Origin: Caulobacter zeae
Lineage (GTDB): Bacteria; Pseudomonadota; Alphaproteobacteria; Caulobacterales; Caulobacteraceae
Reading direction: 5' to 3'
DNA: 64,000 nucleotides
Assembly (NCBI RefSeq): GCF_002858925.1
Contig: NZ_PJRS01000039.1
Coordinates: 1-64,000, forward strand
Under the pieces are notes generated by a model. The model was given only the letters and a program-made list of their open reading frames with translations, was not told the DNA's origin and did not search any database. Made by a program: the position numbers and the translations under genes. This document shows, piece by piece, positions 17,908-26,574 of the stretch. Numbering within the stretch: the stretch's first letter is position 1; each line of letters opens with the position of its first letter.

Positions 17908-17920
17908 GGCCGATAACCTC

Positions 17921-18057
17921 TCTCCTCCCCCGTGCAACGGGGGAGGGGGACCACGAAGTGGTGGAGGGGGCGAGACTGGGCTCCGAGCTTGAACTCGCCC
18001 CCTCCGTCACGCTGCGTATCCGCAGCGCGCCACCTCCCCCGCTACGCGAGGGAGGAG
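17921..18057. repeat. GC-rich intergenic hairpin repeat (family A variant)
   Basis: Begins with CTCCTCCCCCG paired with CGGGGGAGGG and carries ACCACGAAGTGGT, GCTGCGTATCCGCAGC and CACCTCCCCC near its end, so several hairpins can form. It resembles the elements at 27713-27844, 29530-29662, 59041-59146 and 63759-63819 in arms and style. Its last bases, GGAGGAG, serve as the ribosome binding site of the following gluQ gene. Confidence 0.7.
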
Positions 18058-18064
18058 CTTGAAG

Positions 18065-18901
18065 GTGTTCGCCACCCGTTTCGCTCCCTCCCCCACCGGC
18101 TACCTGCATCGCGGCCATGCCTTCTCGGCGCTGACGGCCTTCGACGCCGCGCGGCGGGCCGGCGGCCGTTTCGTGCTGCGCATCGAGGACATCGACGCCA
18201 CCCGCAGTCGCCCGGAATACGAAGCGGCGATCCTCGAGGACCTGGCCTGGCTGGGCCTGGAATGGGAACAGCCCGTCCGCCGCCAGTCGCAGCACCTGGC
18301 CGACTACCACGCCGCCATCGACGCCTTGCGCGAGCGGGGCCTCGTCTATCGCTGCTTTAAGACCCGCAAGGAACTGGACATCGGCCGCGCCCCGCACGAG
18401 CCGGCCGTCCCCTATCGCGGCGCGCCGCTCGCCGCCGACGAGGAAGCCGAGCGCCTCGCGCGCGGCGAGGCCTTCGCATGGCGGCTGTCGCTCGACGCGG
18501 CGAAACGGGCGCTGGGCGGTTTCTCCGGGCTCGCCTTCGTCGAGGAAGGCGCCGGGCCCAACGGCGAGACCGGCCTGATCGCCGTGCGCCCCGAAACGGC
18601 CGGCGACATCGTCCTGGCCCGCAAGGACGTCGGCGTCGCCTATCATCTGGCCGTGGTGCTGGACGACGCTCTGCAGGGGATCACCCACGTGATCCGGGGC
18701 GAGGACCTGTTCGAGGCCGCCCACATCCAGCGGCTGCTTCAGGCCTTGCTTGGCCTGCCGACGCCGACCTATCGCCACCATGGTCTGCTGGTCGGTCCCG
18801 ACGGCAGGCGCTACGCCAAGCGCGACAAGGCCCAGACCCTGCGCGAGCTGCGCGCCGCCGGCATGACCCCGGATGTCCTGCGCGCCGAGATGGGCCTCTA
18901 G
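18065..18901 (+). CDS. gluQ: Glutamyl-Q tRNA(Asp) synthetase
   Basis: A 278-residue truncated relative of glutamyl-tRNA synthetase that attaches glutamate to queuosine in tRNA(Asp). The nucleotide motif appears as APSPTGYLHRGHAFS and the KMSKS-like loop as RRYAKRDKAQTL; RIEDIDATRSRP is typical. There is no anticodon-binding domain, as expected. E. coli GluQ binds zinc through several cysteines; here only one Cys (YRCFK) remains in that region, so the zinc site is lost. The GTG at 18065 is preferred because GGAGGAG lies seven bases upstream. The queuosine genes queCED lie 11 kb away. Confidence 0.88.
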   Translation: MFATRFAPSPTGYLHRGHAFSALTAFDAARRAGGRFVLRIEDIDATRSRPEYEAAILEDLAWLGLEWEQPVRRQSQHLADYHAAIDALRERGLVYRCFKTRKELDIGRAPHEPAVPYRGAPLAADEEAERLARGEAFAWRLSLDAAKRALGGFSGLAFVEEGAGPNGETGLIAVRPETAGDIVLARKDVGVAYHLAVVLDDALQGITHVIRGEDLFEAAHIQRLLQALLGLPTPTYRHHGLLVGPDGRRYAKRDKAQTLRELRAAGMTPDVLRAEMGL

Positions 18902-19212
18902 CCCGGGCCGCCGGCCTGCTCGACCAGCTGGCCCATGGCTTTCAGATAGCCGGCGAAGGCCGCCCGCCCTGTCTCGGTCAGCCTCACGCGGGTCAGCGGC
19001 TTGCGACCCACGAAGCTCTTGTCGATCGACACGTAGCCGGCCTCCTCCAGCTTGCGCAGGTGGATCGAAAGATTGCCCTGCGTGACCTCCAGCAGGGTCT
19101 TCAGCTCGGTGAAGTCGGCGACCTCGGCGCTGGCCAGATAGGCGACGACGCCCAGCCGTACGCGGCCGTGGATGACGTCGTCGAGCCCGCTGATGTCGAA
19201 CCTTGCCGTCAC
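18898..19212 (-). CDS. Small winged-helix regulator
   Basis: A 104-residue DNA-binding protein: DISGLDDVIHGRVRLGVVAY, then FTELKTLLEVTQGNLSIHLR as the recognition helix region and the wing GYVSIDKSFVGRKPLTRVRL. This matches the winged-helix HTH_34 type (ArsR/MarR-like). GTG start. It is the last gene of a three-gene operon (acyltransferase, membrane protein, regulator), eight bases after its neighbour, and its stop overlaps gluQ tail to tail by four bases. It is the best candidate to bind the inverted repeat at 21152-21176. Confidence 0.75.
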   Translation of the reverse strand: MTARFDISGLDDVIHGRVRLGVVAYLASAEVADFTELKTLLEVTQGNLSIHLRKLEEAGYVSIDKSFVGRKPLTRVRLTETGRAAFAGYLKAMGQLVEQAGGPG

Positions 19213-19219
19213 GATCGTC

Positions 19220-19864
19220 TCAGGCGCCCAGGCCTGCGGGCCGGTCCATGGCCTGGCGCATCATGAAGAAGCCGGGTGCGGCCATGAAGGCGAACAGGCC
19301 GAAGCACGCGATCAGCAGATAGAGGCCGGCGCGGTCGACCAGCAGGCCCATGGCGACCCCCGTGGCCAGCCAGCCCAGCGAGACCGCCAGCATCCAGGCG
19401 CGCTTGCGCAGGGCGAAGACCGCGTACCAGACCGCGCCTTGCAGCACGAACACCACCGCCGGATGATACAGCCAGTAGCGGAAATCCTGGTTCTTCACGG
19501 CAGCCACGGCGAAGACGATGATCAGCGCCAGGTTGGCCAGGCCTGCGCCGGCGAAAGCGGCGTTGATGGCCCGGTGGGTCACCCCGCCCTTGGGCCTGCG
19601 GCGCTCGACCACGATGACGATCGTCATGAGGATCAGGAAGATCACCGTCGGCAGCCAGGCCAGGATCAGGTTGCCCAATCCGCCCAGGCTCACCAGGCCG
19701 TTCTCCTGGGCGACATAAATCAGGCATTGGATCCCGTATAGCAGGCCTGCCGAGCCATAGAGCCCGCCGCCGGCCACGCCCAGGCCGGCCCGCTCGGTCC
19801 CGCCCTCGGCCAGGCCGCGCAGGAAGGCCAGGTCGTCCTGCACCGTCTTCAGCTTGTCGTTCAT
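19220..19864 (-). CDS. Polytopic membrane protein of unknown function
   Basis: A 214-residue protein with about six hydrophobic segments after a short soluble start (MNDKLKTVQDDLAFLRGLAE). Segments include ILAWLPTVIFLILMTIVIVV and LYLLIACFGLFAFMAAPGF. No named domain recognised. It lies between an acyltransferase and a winged-helix regulator on one transcript. GGAG precedes the ATG at a suitable distance. Proteins of this design next to HTH_34 regulators are often annotated only as hypothetical; it may be the regulated effector or a sensor partner. Confidence 0.65.
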   Translation of the reverse strand: MNDKLKTVQDDLAFLRGLAEGGTERAGLGVAGGGLYGSAGLLYGIQCLIYVAQENGLVSLGGLGNLILAWLPTVIFLILMTIVIVVERRRPKGGVTHRAINAAFAGAGLANLALIIVFAVAAVKNQDFRYWLYHPAVVFVLQGAVWYAVFALRKRAWMLAVSLGWLATGVAMGLLVDRAGLYLLIACFGLFAFMAAPGFFMMRQAMDRPAGLGA

Positions 19865-19896
19865 GGGCGCGGCTCCGTCGGCGACATCATGCAGGC

Positions 19897-21108
19897 TCAC
19901 AGGATTCGTCCCAACAGCGGCATGCGGCGCAGGACCATGGTCGACAGCCAGCTGAGCGCCGTCGCCCCGACGAACACCGCCGTCGCCTTGGCCAGACCGC
20001 TCCAGTCCTGCGGCAGCAGCATCCAGGCCAGCCACGAGGTGAACACGTAGTGCAGCAGGTACATGCCGTAGGCGTTGACCTGCAGGCTGGCGCCCACGGG
20101 CCCTGTCCGGCGCACGAAGCGCAGGAACGTGGCCAGGGCGGCGAAGGACAGCGTGGCGCAGGCCAGGGTGAACATCAGCCCCCCGAACACGTCGAGGAAC
20201 GGCCGGGGCGGCGGGTTGGGCGAGAAGGCCAGGATCAAGGTCGCCACCCCGCCGACGATCGGCAGGACCGGCGCCAGCTGCCAGGCCCACCAGCGCCTGG
20301 CCAGCTTGCCGTCCGGGTCGGTCAGGCCAAGGCCGACACCCGCCGCGCCGACGGCGATCCCGGCCAGGAAGTAGACGAGGTAGTGCCCGATGCGGGCGGT
20401 CTGCACAGTGAACGGCCCGATCATGATCCAATGGCCGAACGGCGTGGTCATCGACAGCGGCAGGTAGGCCAGGGTGCTGGCCAGCACGAGCCCCCAGAAG
20501 AACCGGGCGGGCTTGCGCTCGGCGCCCTCGCCCAGCCGCGCCAGCCGATCGAGAAGGCCGGGCGCGACGGCGCAGGCCCCTGCCGCGATCGCCCCGAAGG
20601 CCAGCAGCACCCACAGGAACCAGGCCGGGCCGGCGGGCCAGAACGGCAGCTTGGTCCAGGCCTGCGCGAACGCCGCGAGCGACGGCGCGCCGCCCGACTG
20701 CAACCAGGCCGGATAATAGGCCAGCGGCGCCAGCAGGGCCGCGGCGACCACGAACGGAACGCCCAGGCGCAGGGCGCGACTCTTCAGGAACCCGCCAGCG
20801 CCCTTGGCCCGCAGGCCGTCGGCGACGAACAGGCCGGAGATGAAGAACATCAGCGACATGAAGAACATGTCGTTGACCAGGGTCAGGATCCCGAACGCCC
20901 CCACCCGCTGCGGATCCACGACCGGAAAGGCGGTCCACAGGATCGGCTGGGCGTCGAACGCCTTCGGGGCCGGTGCGTACGGATGATAGGTCATCGCCGT
21001 GTGGTGAAAGATCACCAGCAGGGTGACGAAGGCGCGCAGGGCGCCGACCGGAGCGTTGCGGCCGCCGGAGACGGCCGTCTTCTCTGAAGCGCTGAGCGGC
21101 GCGTGCAT
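19897..21108 (-). CDS. Acyltransferase 3 family membrane protein
   Basis: A 403-residue integral membrane acyltransferase with about ten segments. ALRAFVTLLVIFHHTAMTYH contains the conserved His of this family, and MFFMSLMFFISGLFVADGLR and FLKSRALRLGVPF follow as usual. Family members transfer acetyl or succinyl groups to surface sugars or glucans. The ATG at 21108 has GGGAGG nine bases ahead, so the open frame further upstream is not used. It is the first gene of a three-gene operon. Confidence 0.85.
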   Translation of the reverse strand: MHAPLSASEKTAVSGGRNAPVGALRAFVTLLVIFHHTAMTYHPYAPAPKAFDAQPILWTAFPVVDPQRVGAFGILTLVNDMFFMSLMFFISGLFVADGLRAKGAGGFLKSRALRLGVPFVVAAALLAPLAYYPAWLQSGGAPSLAAFAQAWTKLPFWPAGPAWFLWVLLAFGAIAAGACAVAPGLLDRLARLGEGAERKPARFFWGLVLASTLAYLPLSMTTPFGHWIMIGPFTVQTARIGHYLVYFLAGIAVGAAGVGLGLTDPDGKLARRWWAWQLAPVLPIVGGVATLILAFSPNPPPRPFLDVFGGLMFTLACATLSFAALATFLRFVRRTGPVGASLQVNAYGMYLLHYVFTSWLAWMLLPQDWSGLAKATAVFVGATALSWLSTMVLRRMPLLGRIL

Positions 21109-21151
21109 GGGTTGCCTCCCCTCCTGTCGAGGTTGGAGGCGACCTTGTACC

Positions 21152-21176
21152 AACCAGTTTATTTTGTAAACTTGTT
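21152..21176. promoter_or_regulatory. Inverted repeat, candidate operator of the acyltransferase operon
   Basis: The half-sites AACCAGTTTA and TAAACTTGTT are reverse complements with one mismatch, separated by TTTTG. The site begins 44 bases upstream of the acyltransferase start in an AT-rich stretch that also suits a promoter. The winged-helix protein encoded at the end of this operon is the likely ligand. Confidence 0.55.
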
Positions 21177-21229
21177 AGAGAACGACGTTCCGATCATGAA
21201 TGCGAAAAGCTGGAACCTCCTGAGTTCGT

Positions 21230-21372
21230 CATCCCGGCCGAAGGGCCGCGCAGAGGACCGCAGAGCCGGGACATGGGCGACTGGGCGCGGCGGCGACACG
21301 ATCCCCAGACGCTTGCCGACAAGGTGCGGCGGCCTCTGGGCCCCGGCTCTCCGCTACGCTCCGGCCAGGATG
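21230..21372. repeat. Terminal-inverted-repeat element (family C)
   Basis: The left end CATCCCGGCCGAAGG ... AGAGCCGGGA and the right end CCCCGGCTCTCC ... CCGGCCAGGATG are imperfect reverse complements enclosing about 70 bases. This looks like a small non-coding palindromic element of the kind scattered in alphaproteobacterial genomes. There is no coding potential. Confidence 0.5.
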
Positions 21373-21391
21373 CGATGAAGGGGTATTGCTC

Positions 21392-21925
21392 CTATGCCGC
21401 CGCCTGCGCGGCCCTGGCCGCGCGGGCCTGGCGCAACAGGCCGATCGCCCGCAGGGCCATTTCCAGGCGCGAGACGCCGAACAGGCCGACGCCCAGCACG
21501 ACGAAGCCGTCGGTCAGCAGCACGGCGCTGATGTGCCAGGCCTCCGCTTCCGCCTCGAACACCGTCTTCAGGGCGAAGCGCACGACGAAGATGCCCAGCA
21601 GGAACAGGATCGCCGCCGGCGAGGGCTTGGTGTTCAGCTCGTGAGTGTCCGGATCGATGGCGATCGGGATCAGGCGGCCGCGCCACCAGCCGATCGTCGC
21701 ACCCACGGCGAAGATCCCCGCCAGCCACAGCCAGTCGGTCCCGTGCGGCGTGAACTGCATGAAAAGGAAGACGGTCGCGGCGACCATGATCGCCGGCAGG
21801 ATCCACATGAACTCCAGCTTCAGCCGGCGCTGTTTGTTCATGGCGCGAAAGCGCAGGGCGAAGACGATGGCCACCACCACCGCCATGACGCCATAGCCGA
21901 TCAGTTTCTGATTGCCGTGGTCCAC
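21392..21925 (-). CDS. CcdC-like (DUF1453) membrane protein
   Basis: About 177 residues with five membrane segments. The stretch KLEFMWILPAIMVAATVFLF, then GATIGWWRGRLIPIAIDPDT and KPSPAAILFLLGIFVVRFAL, resembles the CcdC/DUF1453 family, first noted beside cytochrome c maturation genes in Bacillus. The neighbouring thioredoxin-like tlpA gene fits a thiol-redox or cytochrome context, but this is weak. The GTG at 21925 has GGGGGA upstream and begins just before the first membrane segment. Confidence 0.6.
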   Translation of the reverse strand: MDHGNQKLIGYGVMAVVVAIVFALRFRAMNKQRRLKLEFMWILPAIMVAATVFLFMQFTPHGTDWLWLAGIFAVGATIGWWRGRLIPIAIDPDTHELNTKPSPAAILFLLGIFVVRFALKTVFEAEAEAWHISAVLLTDGFVVLGVGLFGVSRLEMALRAIGLLRQARAARAAQAAA

Positions 21926-22003
21926 GACCGATTTCCCCCGAAAACGCGCGACAACACTCGCCGCGCCCCCGAAGGCGATGAGCAACCGAAAAGCCGGCTC
22001 GCG

Positions 22004-22744
22004 TCAATCGCGGGCCGGCCAGCTCCAGTAGCGATAGCGGTAGGCCGTCGAAAAACCACGCGCCGCATAGAGGGCTATGGCCGGGGCGTTGGCGTCCTCG
22101 ACCTGGAGGTAGGCCGTTCGTGCGCCCAGGTCGCCTGCCTCGGCCAGCAACGAGTCGAGCACCCGGCGGGCGAGGCCCTGGCGGCGAAAGCCTGGATCGG
22201 TGCGCATGCCGAAGATCCCCACCGCCTCGCCATCGACGGCGCAGGCGCCGAGGGCGGCGGTGCGGCCGTCCAGGGTCAGGCGGGCGAACCGGGCCGGCGC
22301 CGGGATCCTGCCCAAAGCTTGCAGCCGCTCGTTGGCGTCGGCCGCATTGCCCTTGGCCGAAGCGACCAGCAGGGCCTCGAAGGCGGGATCAGGCTCACTC
22401 GACAGCTCGACCTCCGGATCGGCGACGCCGACGACCGGCCCGGTCATCAGCAGGGTCTCGCCGTGCAGCCTGTAGCCCCGGCGCTCCAGGCGGTCGGCCA
22501 GGTCGGCCGGCGCCGTCGCCCCATCGGTCAGCTTGAATCGGACGGGCAGGCCACGCTGGCCATAGAAGGCCTCGACCGCGTCGATGGCGCTTTCCGGATC
22601 GCGATCCGGCGCGCCCAGCGGCCAGCAGGCGTTGATCCGCAGCGAGAAGCCTTCGGTGGCGTTCAGCCGCCAGCCGCCCAGCCGTTTCCGCTCGCGCGCG
22701 GGCCAGGCGGCGTCGGCGATCGGCTCGAGGACGTGGGGGCTCAT
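22004..22744 (-). CDS. GNAT-family N-acetyltransferase
   Basis: A 246-residue acetyltransferase. The acetyl-CoA binding region is FGMRTDPGFRRQGLARRVL with the R/Q-x-x-G-x-A pattern, followed by AYLQVEDANAPAIALYAARG, typical of the C-terminal half. The N-terminal half is a degenerate related domain with GGWRLNATEGFSLRIN. The acceptor is unknown. The ATG overlaps the tlpA stop by four bases (ATGA), so it is translated with tlpA. Confidence 0.8.
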   Translation of the reverse strand: MSPHVLEPIADAAWPARERKRLGGWRLNATEGFSLRINACWPLGAPDRDPESAIDAVEAFYGQRGLPVRFKLTDGATAPADLADRLERRGYRLHGETLLMTGPVVGVADPEVELSSEPDPAFEALLVASAKGNAADANERLQALGRIPAPARFARLTLDGRTAALGACAVDGEAVGIFGMRTDPGFRRQGLARRVLDSLLAEAGDLGARTAYLQVEDANAPAIALYAARGFSTAYRYRYWSWPARD

Positions 22745-23361
22745 TTCTCTTTCAGCAGCGCTTCGACCAGGCCGCGGGCCTCGGGGCTGGACCAGTCGGC
22801 CTCGCCGGAGATGCGGGCGCGCTCGCGGCCCTGCTTGTCGTAGATCACCGTGGTCGGATAGCCGGCGGCGCGCGGCTGGAGGTCGAACGACATCTTGTAG
22901 GTCTTGTCGCGGAACGAGACGAGCGGCCGGTTGGCGGCCATCTCGGCCTGGATCAGGTTGACGTCGCTGTCGCGGTCGACGCTGATCGGCAGCACCTTCA
23001 CCGGCTGGGTCGCGTAGGCGGCCGCCAGCTTGGCCAGGGTGGGCATCTCTTTCTTGCAGGGCGCGCACCAGGTGGCCCACAGGTTCATGACCACCACCTG
23101 GCCCTTGAAGTCGGCCAGGGTGTGGGGCTGGTTGTCCATGTCGGTGAAGACGGTGGCCGGCGCGGCGCGCGGCTGGGCCGGCACGTCCAGCTTGGCTAAA
23201 GACCCCTTCTTGAATTCCTTGAGGTCGGCGAGCTCTGCGGGTTTGAACGAAGCCTGGGCGATGACGTATAGGACCGCGACGACGCCGACGAGCATGACGG
23301 CGCCGATCGCCCATTTCAGACCGTCGCGCTTTTGCGGCCCACCCGACTGGACTTCGCTCAT
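22741..23361 (-). CDS. tlpA: TlpA-like membrane-anchored thiol-disulfide protein
   Basis: A 206-residue thioredoxin-fold protein. One N-terminal anchor ([20 protein letters not shown]) places the domain in the periplasm; [15 protein letters not shown] carries the active-site Cys99 and Cys102, and [10 protein letters not shown] holds the cis-proline. TlpA-type proteins keep periplasmic cysteines reduced, for example for cytochrome oxidase assembly. Its start codon is directly adjacent to the argH start on the other strand, with no bases between them. Confidence 0.85.
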   Translation of the reverse strand: MSEVQSGGPQKRDGLKWAIGAVMLVGVVAVLYVIAQASFKPAELADLKEFKKGSLAKLDVPAQPRAAPATVFTDMDNQPHTLADFKGQVVVMNLWATWCAPCKKEMPTLAKLAAAYATQPVKVLPISVDRDSDVNLIQAEMAANRPLVSFRDKTYKMSFDLQPRAAGYPTTVIYDKQGRERARISGEADWSSPEARGLVEALLKEK

Positions 23362-24780
23362 ATGACCGACAACGCCTCCAAAACGCCCGCCGCGAACGGC
23401 CAGGGCCAAGCCATGTGGGGCGGCAGGTTCTCGGCCAAGCCGGCCGAACTGATGCAGGCGATCAACGTCTCCATCGGCTTCGACAAGCGCCTCTGGGCGC
23501 AGGACCTGGCGGGCAGCCGCGCCCACGCGCGGATGTTGATCAGCCAGGGCGTCATTGCAAGCAGCGACGGCGAGGAAATCCTCGAAGGCCTGGCCAAGAT
23601 CGAGGACGAACTGTCCACCGGGACCTTCCCGTTCCGCGACGAGTACGAAGACATCCACATGAACATCGAGGCGCGGCTGCGCGAGCTGATCGGCCCGACA
23701 GCCGGCCGGCTGCACACCGCCCGCTCGCGCAACGACCAGGTGGCCGTCGACTTCCGCCTGTGGGTGCGTGACGCCGCCGACCGTTCCGCGGCGCAACTTC
23801 AAGCGCTTCAGAAAGCGCTGCTGGCCCAGGCCGAGACCTATGCCGACGCCCTGATGCCGGGCTTCACCCACCTGCAGCCGGCCCAGCCGGTGACCTTCGG
23901 CCACCACCTGATGGCCTATGTCGAGATGTTCGGCCGCGACGCCGGCCGCTTCCGCGACGCCCGCGCCCGCATGAACGAGTGCCCGCTGGGGGCTGCGGCC
24001 CTGGCCGGCTCGCCCTTCCCGATCGACCGCCACCAGACGGCCGCCTCGCTGGGCTTCGACCGTCCGACCGCCAACTCGCTGGACAGCGTCTCCTCGCGCG
24101 ACTTCGCCCTGGAAGCCCTGTCGGCCGCCTCGATCACCGCCACGCACCTGTCGCGCCTGGCCGAGGAGATCGTGCTGTGGACGACGCCGATGTTCGGCTT
24201 CATCAAGCTGACCGACGCCTTCACGACCGGCAGCTCGATCATGCCGCAGAAGAAGAACCCCGACGCGGCCGAGCTGATCCGCGCCAAGGTCGGCCGGATC
24301 CTGGGCAGCCTGACCACCCTGACCGTCGTCATGAAGGGCCTGCCGCTGGCCTATTCGAAGGACATGCAGGAGGACAAGGTCCCGACCTTCGAGGCCTTCG
24401 ACGCCCTGGAGCTGTCCCTGCTGGCCATGGCCGGCATGATCGCCGACCTGACGCCCAACACCGAGAAGATGGCCGCCGCCGCCGGCGCCGGCTTCTCGAC
24501 CGCCACGGACCTGGCCGACTGGCTGGTGCGCGAACTGAACATGCCTTTCCGTGACGCCCACCACGTGACAGGCTCAGCCGTGAAGGCTGCCGAGACCAAG
24601 GGCGTTGATCTGTCGGACCTGAGCCTGGGGGAGTTCCAGGCGATCGAGCCGCGGATCACCGACGGGGTCTACGCCGTCCTCACCCCGGCCGCCTCGGCGG
24701 CCAGCCGCATGAGCTATGGCGGGACCGCCCCCGCCCAGGTCCGCGCCCAGATCGCGCGTTGGAAGGAAATCCTGGCATGA
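23362..24780 (+). CDS. argH: Argininosuccinate lyase
   Basis: A 472-residue enzyme that splits argininosuccinate into arginine and fumarate, the last step of arginine synthesis. [20 protein letters not shown] opens the fold, [10 protein letters not shown] binds substrate, and the signature [12 protein letters not shown] contains the mobile-loop serine near residue 291. The start MTDNASK at 23362 is supported by the family N-terminus, yet the tlpA start abuts it, leaving no untranslated leader of its own. The stop overlaps the next ATG by four bases. Confidence 0.95.
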   Translation: MTDNASKTPAANGQGQAMWGGRFSAKPAELMQAINVSIGFDKRLWAQDLAGSRAHARMLISQGVIASSDGEEILEGLAKIEDELSTGTFPFRDEYEDIHMNIEARLRELIGPTAGRLHTARSRNDQVAVDFRLWVRDAADRSAAQLQALQKALLAQAETYADALMPGFTHLQPAQPVTFGHHLMAYVEMFGRDAGRFRDARARMNECPLGAAALAGSPFPIDRHQTAASLGFDRPTANSLDSVSSRDFALEALSAASITATHLSRLAEEIVLWTTPMFGFIKLTDAFTTGSSIMPQKKNPDAAELIRAKVGRILGSLTTLTVVMKGLPLAYSKDMQEDKVPTFEAFDALELSLLAMAGMIADLTPNTEKMAAAAGAGFSTATDLADWLVRELNMPFRDAHHVTGSAVKAAETKGVDLSDLSLGEFQAIEPRITDGVYAVLTPAASAASRMSYGGTAPAQVRAQIARWKEILA

Positions 24781-25091
24781 TCCGCCCCGCCACCCTGCTC
24801 GCCATCGCCGCCCTGTGCCTGACCGGCGCCGCCCTTTCCGCCTGCGGCAAGCAGGCCGAGCTGGAGCGCCCGGCTCCGCTGTGGGGTCCGGAGAAGAAGG
24901 CCGCCGAAGCCTCCAAGCGTCGCGAGGCCTCGGCCCGCGCCAACCAGCCGGCGCGTCCGAACGGCACGCAGGAGAACATCGACCCGGCGTCAAGCAACCG
25001 CACGACCCGCGCGGCCCCGCTGCGCGGCGCGCCGTCCGACCCGTTCGGCGGTCCGTCCGCCGCCGGCTTCCCGTCCTCGACGCCGAACTGA
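24777..25091 (+). CDS. LptM/YifL-like small lipoprotein
   Basis: A 104-residue lipoprotein. The signal peptide ends in the lipobox ALSAC, leaving Cys as first mature residue ([15 protein letters not shown]). The rest is low-complexity, rich in Ala, Pro, Arg and Asn. In many bacteria a short lipoprotein of the LPAM_2/LptM type sits directly before lysA or dapF, and this gene has that place, overlapping argH by ATGA and lying 19 bases before lysA. LptM helps the LPS translocon mature in E. coli; here the tail is longer, so the role is inferred. Confidence 0.6.
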   Translation: MIRPATLLAIAALCLTGAALSACGKQAELERPAPLWGPEKKAAEASKRREASARANQPARPNGTQENIDPASSNRTTRAAPLRGAPSDPFGGPSAAGFPSSTPN

Positions 25092-25110
25092 TCCCTCCGA
25101 AAGACCTTAA

Positions 25111-26376
25111 GTGAACCACTTCGAATACGGCCCCGAGGGCCTGGCCTGCGAAGGCGCGCCCCTGGCCAAGATCGCGGCCGAGGTCGGCACGCCCGTCTAC
25201 GTCTATTCCCGCGCCACCCTGGAGCGGCACTTCACCGTGTTCCGCGACGCCCTGGTCAATGCCGGGGTCGTCGATCCGCTGGTGGCCTATGCGGTGAAGG
25301 CCAATTCGAACGTGGCCGTGCTGAAGGTGCTGGGCGACCTGGGCGCCGGCGCCGACACGGTCTCCGAGGGCGAGGTCCGCCGCGCCCTGGCCGCAGGCAT
25401 CCCCGGCGAGCGCATCGTGTTCTCGGGCGTCGGCAAGAAGCGCGAGGAGATCGCCTTCGCTCTGAAAGCTGGCGTCGCCGAGATCAACGTCGAGTCCGAG
25501 CCGGAGATGGAGCTGATCGCCGCCGTCGCCGCCGAGCTGGGCGTGCGGGCCAAGATCGCCTTCCGGGTCAATCCCGACGTCGCGGCCGGCGGCCACGCCA
25601 AGATCGCCACCGGCAAGTCGGAGAACAAGTTCGGCGTCTCGTTCGCCGAGGCCGCCCGCCTCTACGCCAACGCCAGCAACAACGCAGCCCTCGAGCCCAT
25701 CGGCGTGGCCTGCCACATCGGCAGCCAGATCACCGACCTCGAACCCATGCGCGCGGCCTTCACCAAGATGCGGGGCCTGGTCGAGCAACTGCTGGGCGAG
25801 GGCCTGTCGGTCGAGCGTCTGGATCTGGGCGGCGGCCTGGGCGTGCCCTATTTCAACCACCCCGAGCCCCCGCCTCCGGCGGAGTTCGCGACCATGGTCG
25901 CCGAGGTGACCAAGGGCCTGCCGGTGAAGCTCGCCTTCGAGCCGGGCCGGGTCATCGCCGCCAACGCCGGCGTGATGGTGTCGGAAGTCATCCATGTCCA
26001 CGAGCGCCCGGAAGGCCGCAAGTTCCTGGTCATCGACGCGGCCATGAACGACCTGGTGCGTCCGGCCATGTACGACGCCTTCCACGACATCCGCCCGGTC
26101 CATCCCAAGGCCGGCGAGAGCGTCTACGACGTGGTCGGCCCGGTCTGCGAGACCGGCGACACCTTCACCCGCGACCGCGCCCTGCCGCCCTTTGGTCCGG
26201 GCGACCTGGTGGCCTTCATGTCGGCCGGCGCCTACGGCTCGGCCATGGCCAGCGAGTACAACACCCGCCCGCTGGTCCCCGAGGTGCTGGTCGACGGCGA
26301 CCGCTACGCCGTGATCCGCAAGCGCCCGACCTATGACGAGATGCTGGCCCGGGACCTGGTTCCGGACTGGGTGTAG
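25111..26376 (+). CDS. lysA: Diaminopimelate decarboxylase
   Basis: A 421-residue PLP enzyme that makes lysine from meso-diaminopimelate. AYAVKANSN holds the PLP-binding lysine at residue 63; GVACHIGSQI and LDLGGGLGVPY are further signature regions, and CETGDTFTRDR contributes the active-site Cys across the dimer. Length is normal. GTG start at 25111. It is co-transcribed with argH and the small lipoprotein gene and ends just before a repeat at 26383. Confidence 0.94.
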   Translation: MNHFEYGPEGLACEGAPLAKIAAEVGTPVYVYSRATLERHFTVFRDALVNAGVVDPLVAYAVKANSNVAVLKVLGDLGAGADTVSEGEVRRALAAGIPGERIVFSGVGKKREEIAFALKAGVAEINVESEPEMELIAAVAAELGVRAKIAFRVNPDVAAGGHAKIATGKSENKFGVSFAEAARLYANASNNAALEPIGVACHIGSQITDLEPMRAAFTKMRGLVEQLLGEGLSVERLDLGGGLGVPYFNHPEPPPPAEFATMVAEVTKGLPVKLAFEPGRVIAANAGVMVSEVIHVHERPEGRKFLVIDAAMNDLVRPAMYDAFHDIRPVHPKAGESVYDVVGPVCETGDTFTRDRALPPFGPGDLVAFMSAGAYGSAMASEYNTRPLVPEVLVDGDRYAVIRKRPTYDEMLARDLVPDWV

Positions 26377-26382
26377 CTAAGC

Positions 26383-26479
26383 GAGAACCTCACCCTTCGA
26401 CAGGCTCAGGGTGAGGTTCTCCACTGGTCCGCAGCGCCTGCCCTGGTCCTCATCCTGAGCCTGTCGAAGGACGAGGACC
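26383..26479. repeat. Twin-hairpin repeat with mutually complementary loops (family B, copy 1)
   Basis: The first hairpin has perfect 13-base arms (GAGAACCTCACCC and GGGTGAGGTTCTC) around the loop TTCGACAGGCTCA. The second has arms GGTCCTC-x-TCC and GGA-x-GAGGACC around TGAGCCTGTCGAA, the exact reverse complement of the first loop. The element fills the space after lysA. A second, inverted copy is at 62275-62366. Confidence 0.85.
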
Positions 26480-26574
26480 CCGCACAGCGGCAAGTTCTTG
26501 CCGATCGAAGACCGTTGGGCCTCATCGCCCGCAAAGTCTCGCCCCCAAACGCCCTTTGGGCTAGAAGCCTCGCC

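Noticed and set aside
26383..26479. A CRISPR repeat or riboswitch
   Set aside because: Only one repeat unit with internal symmetry, no spacers, and it lies after a gene; the same element recurs in another setting.
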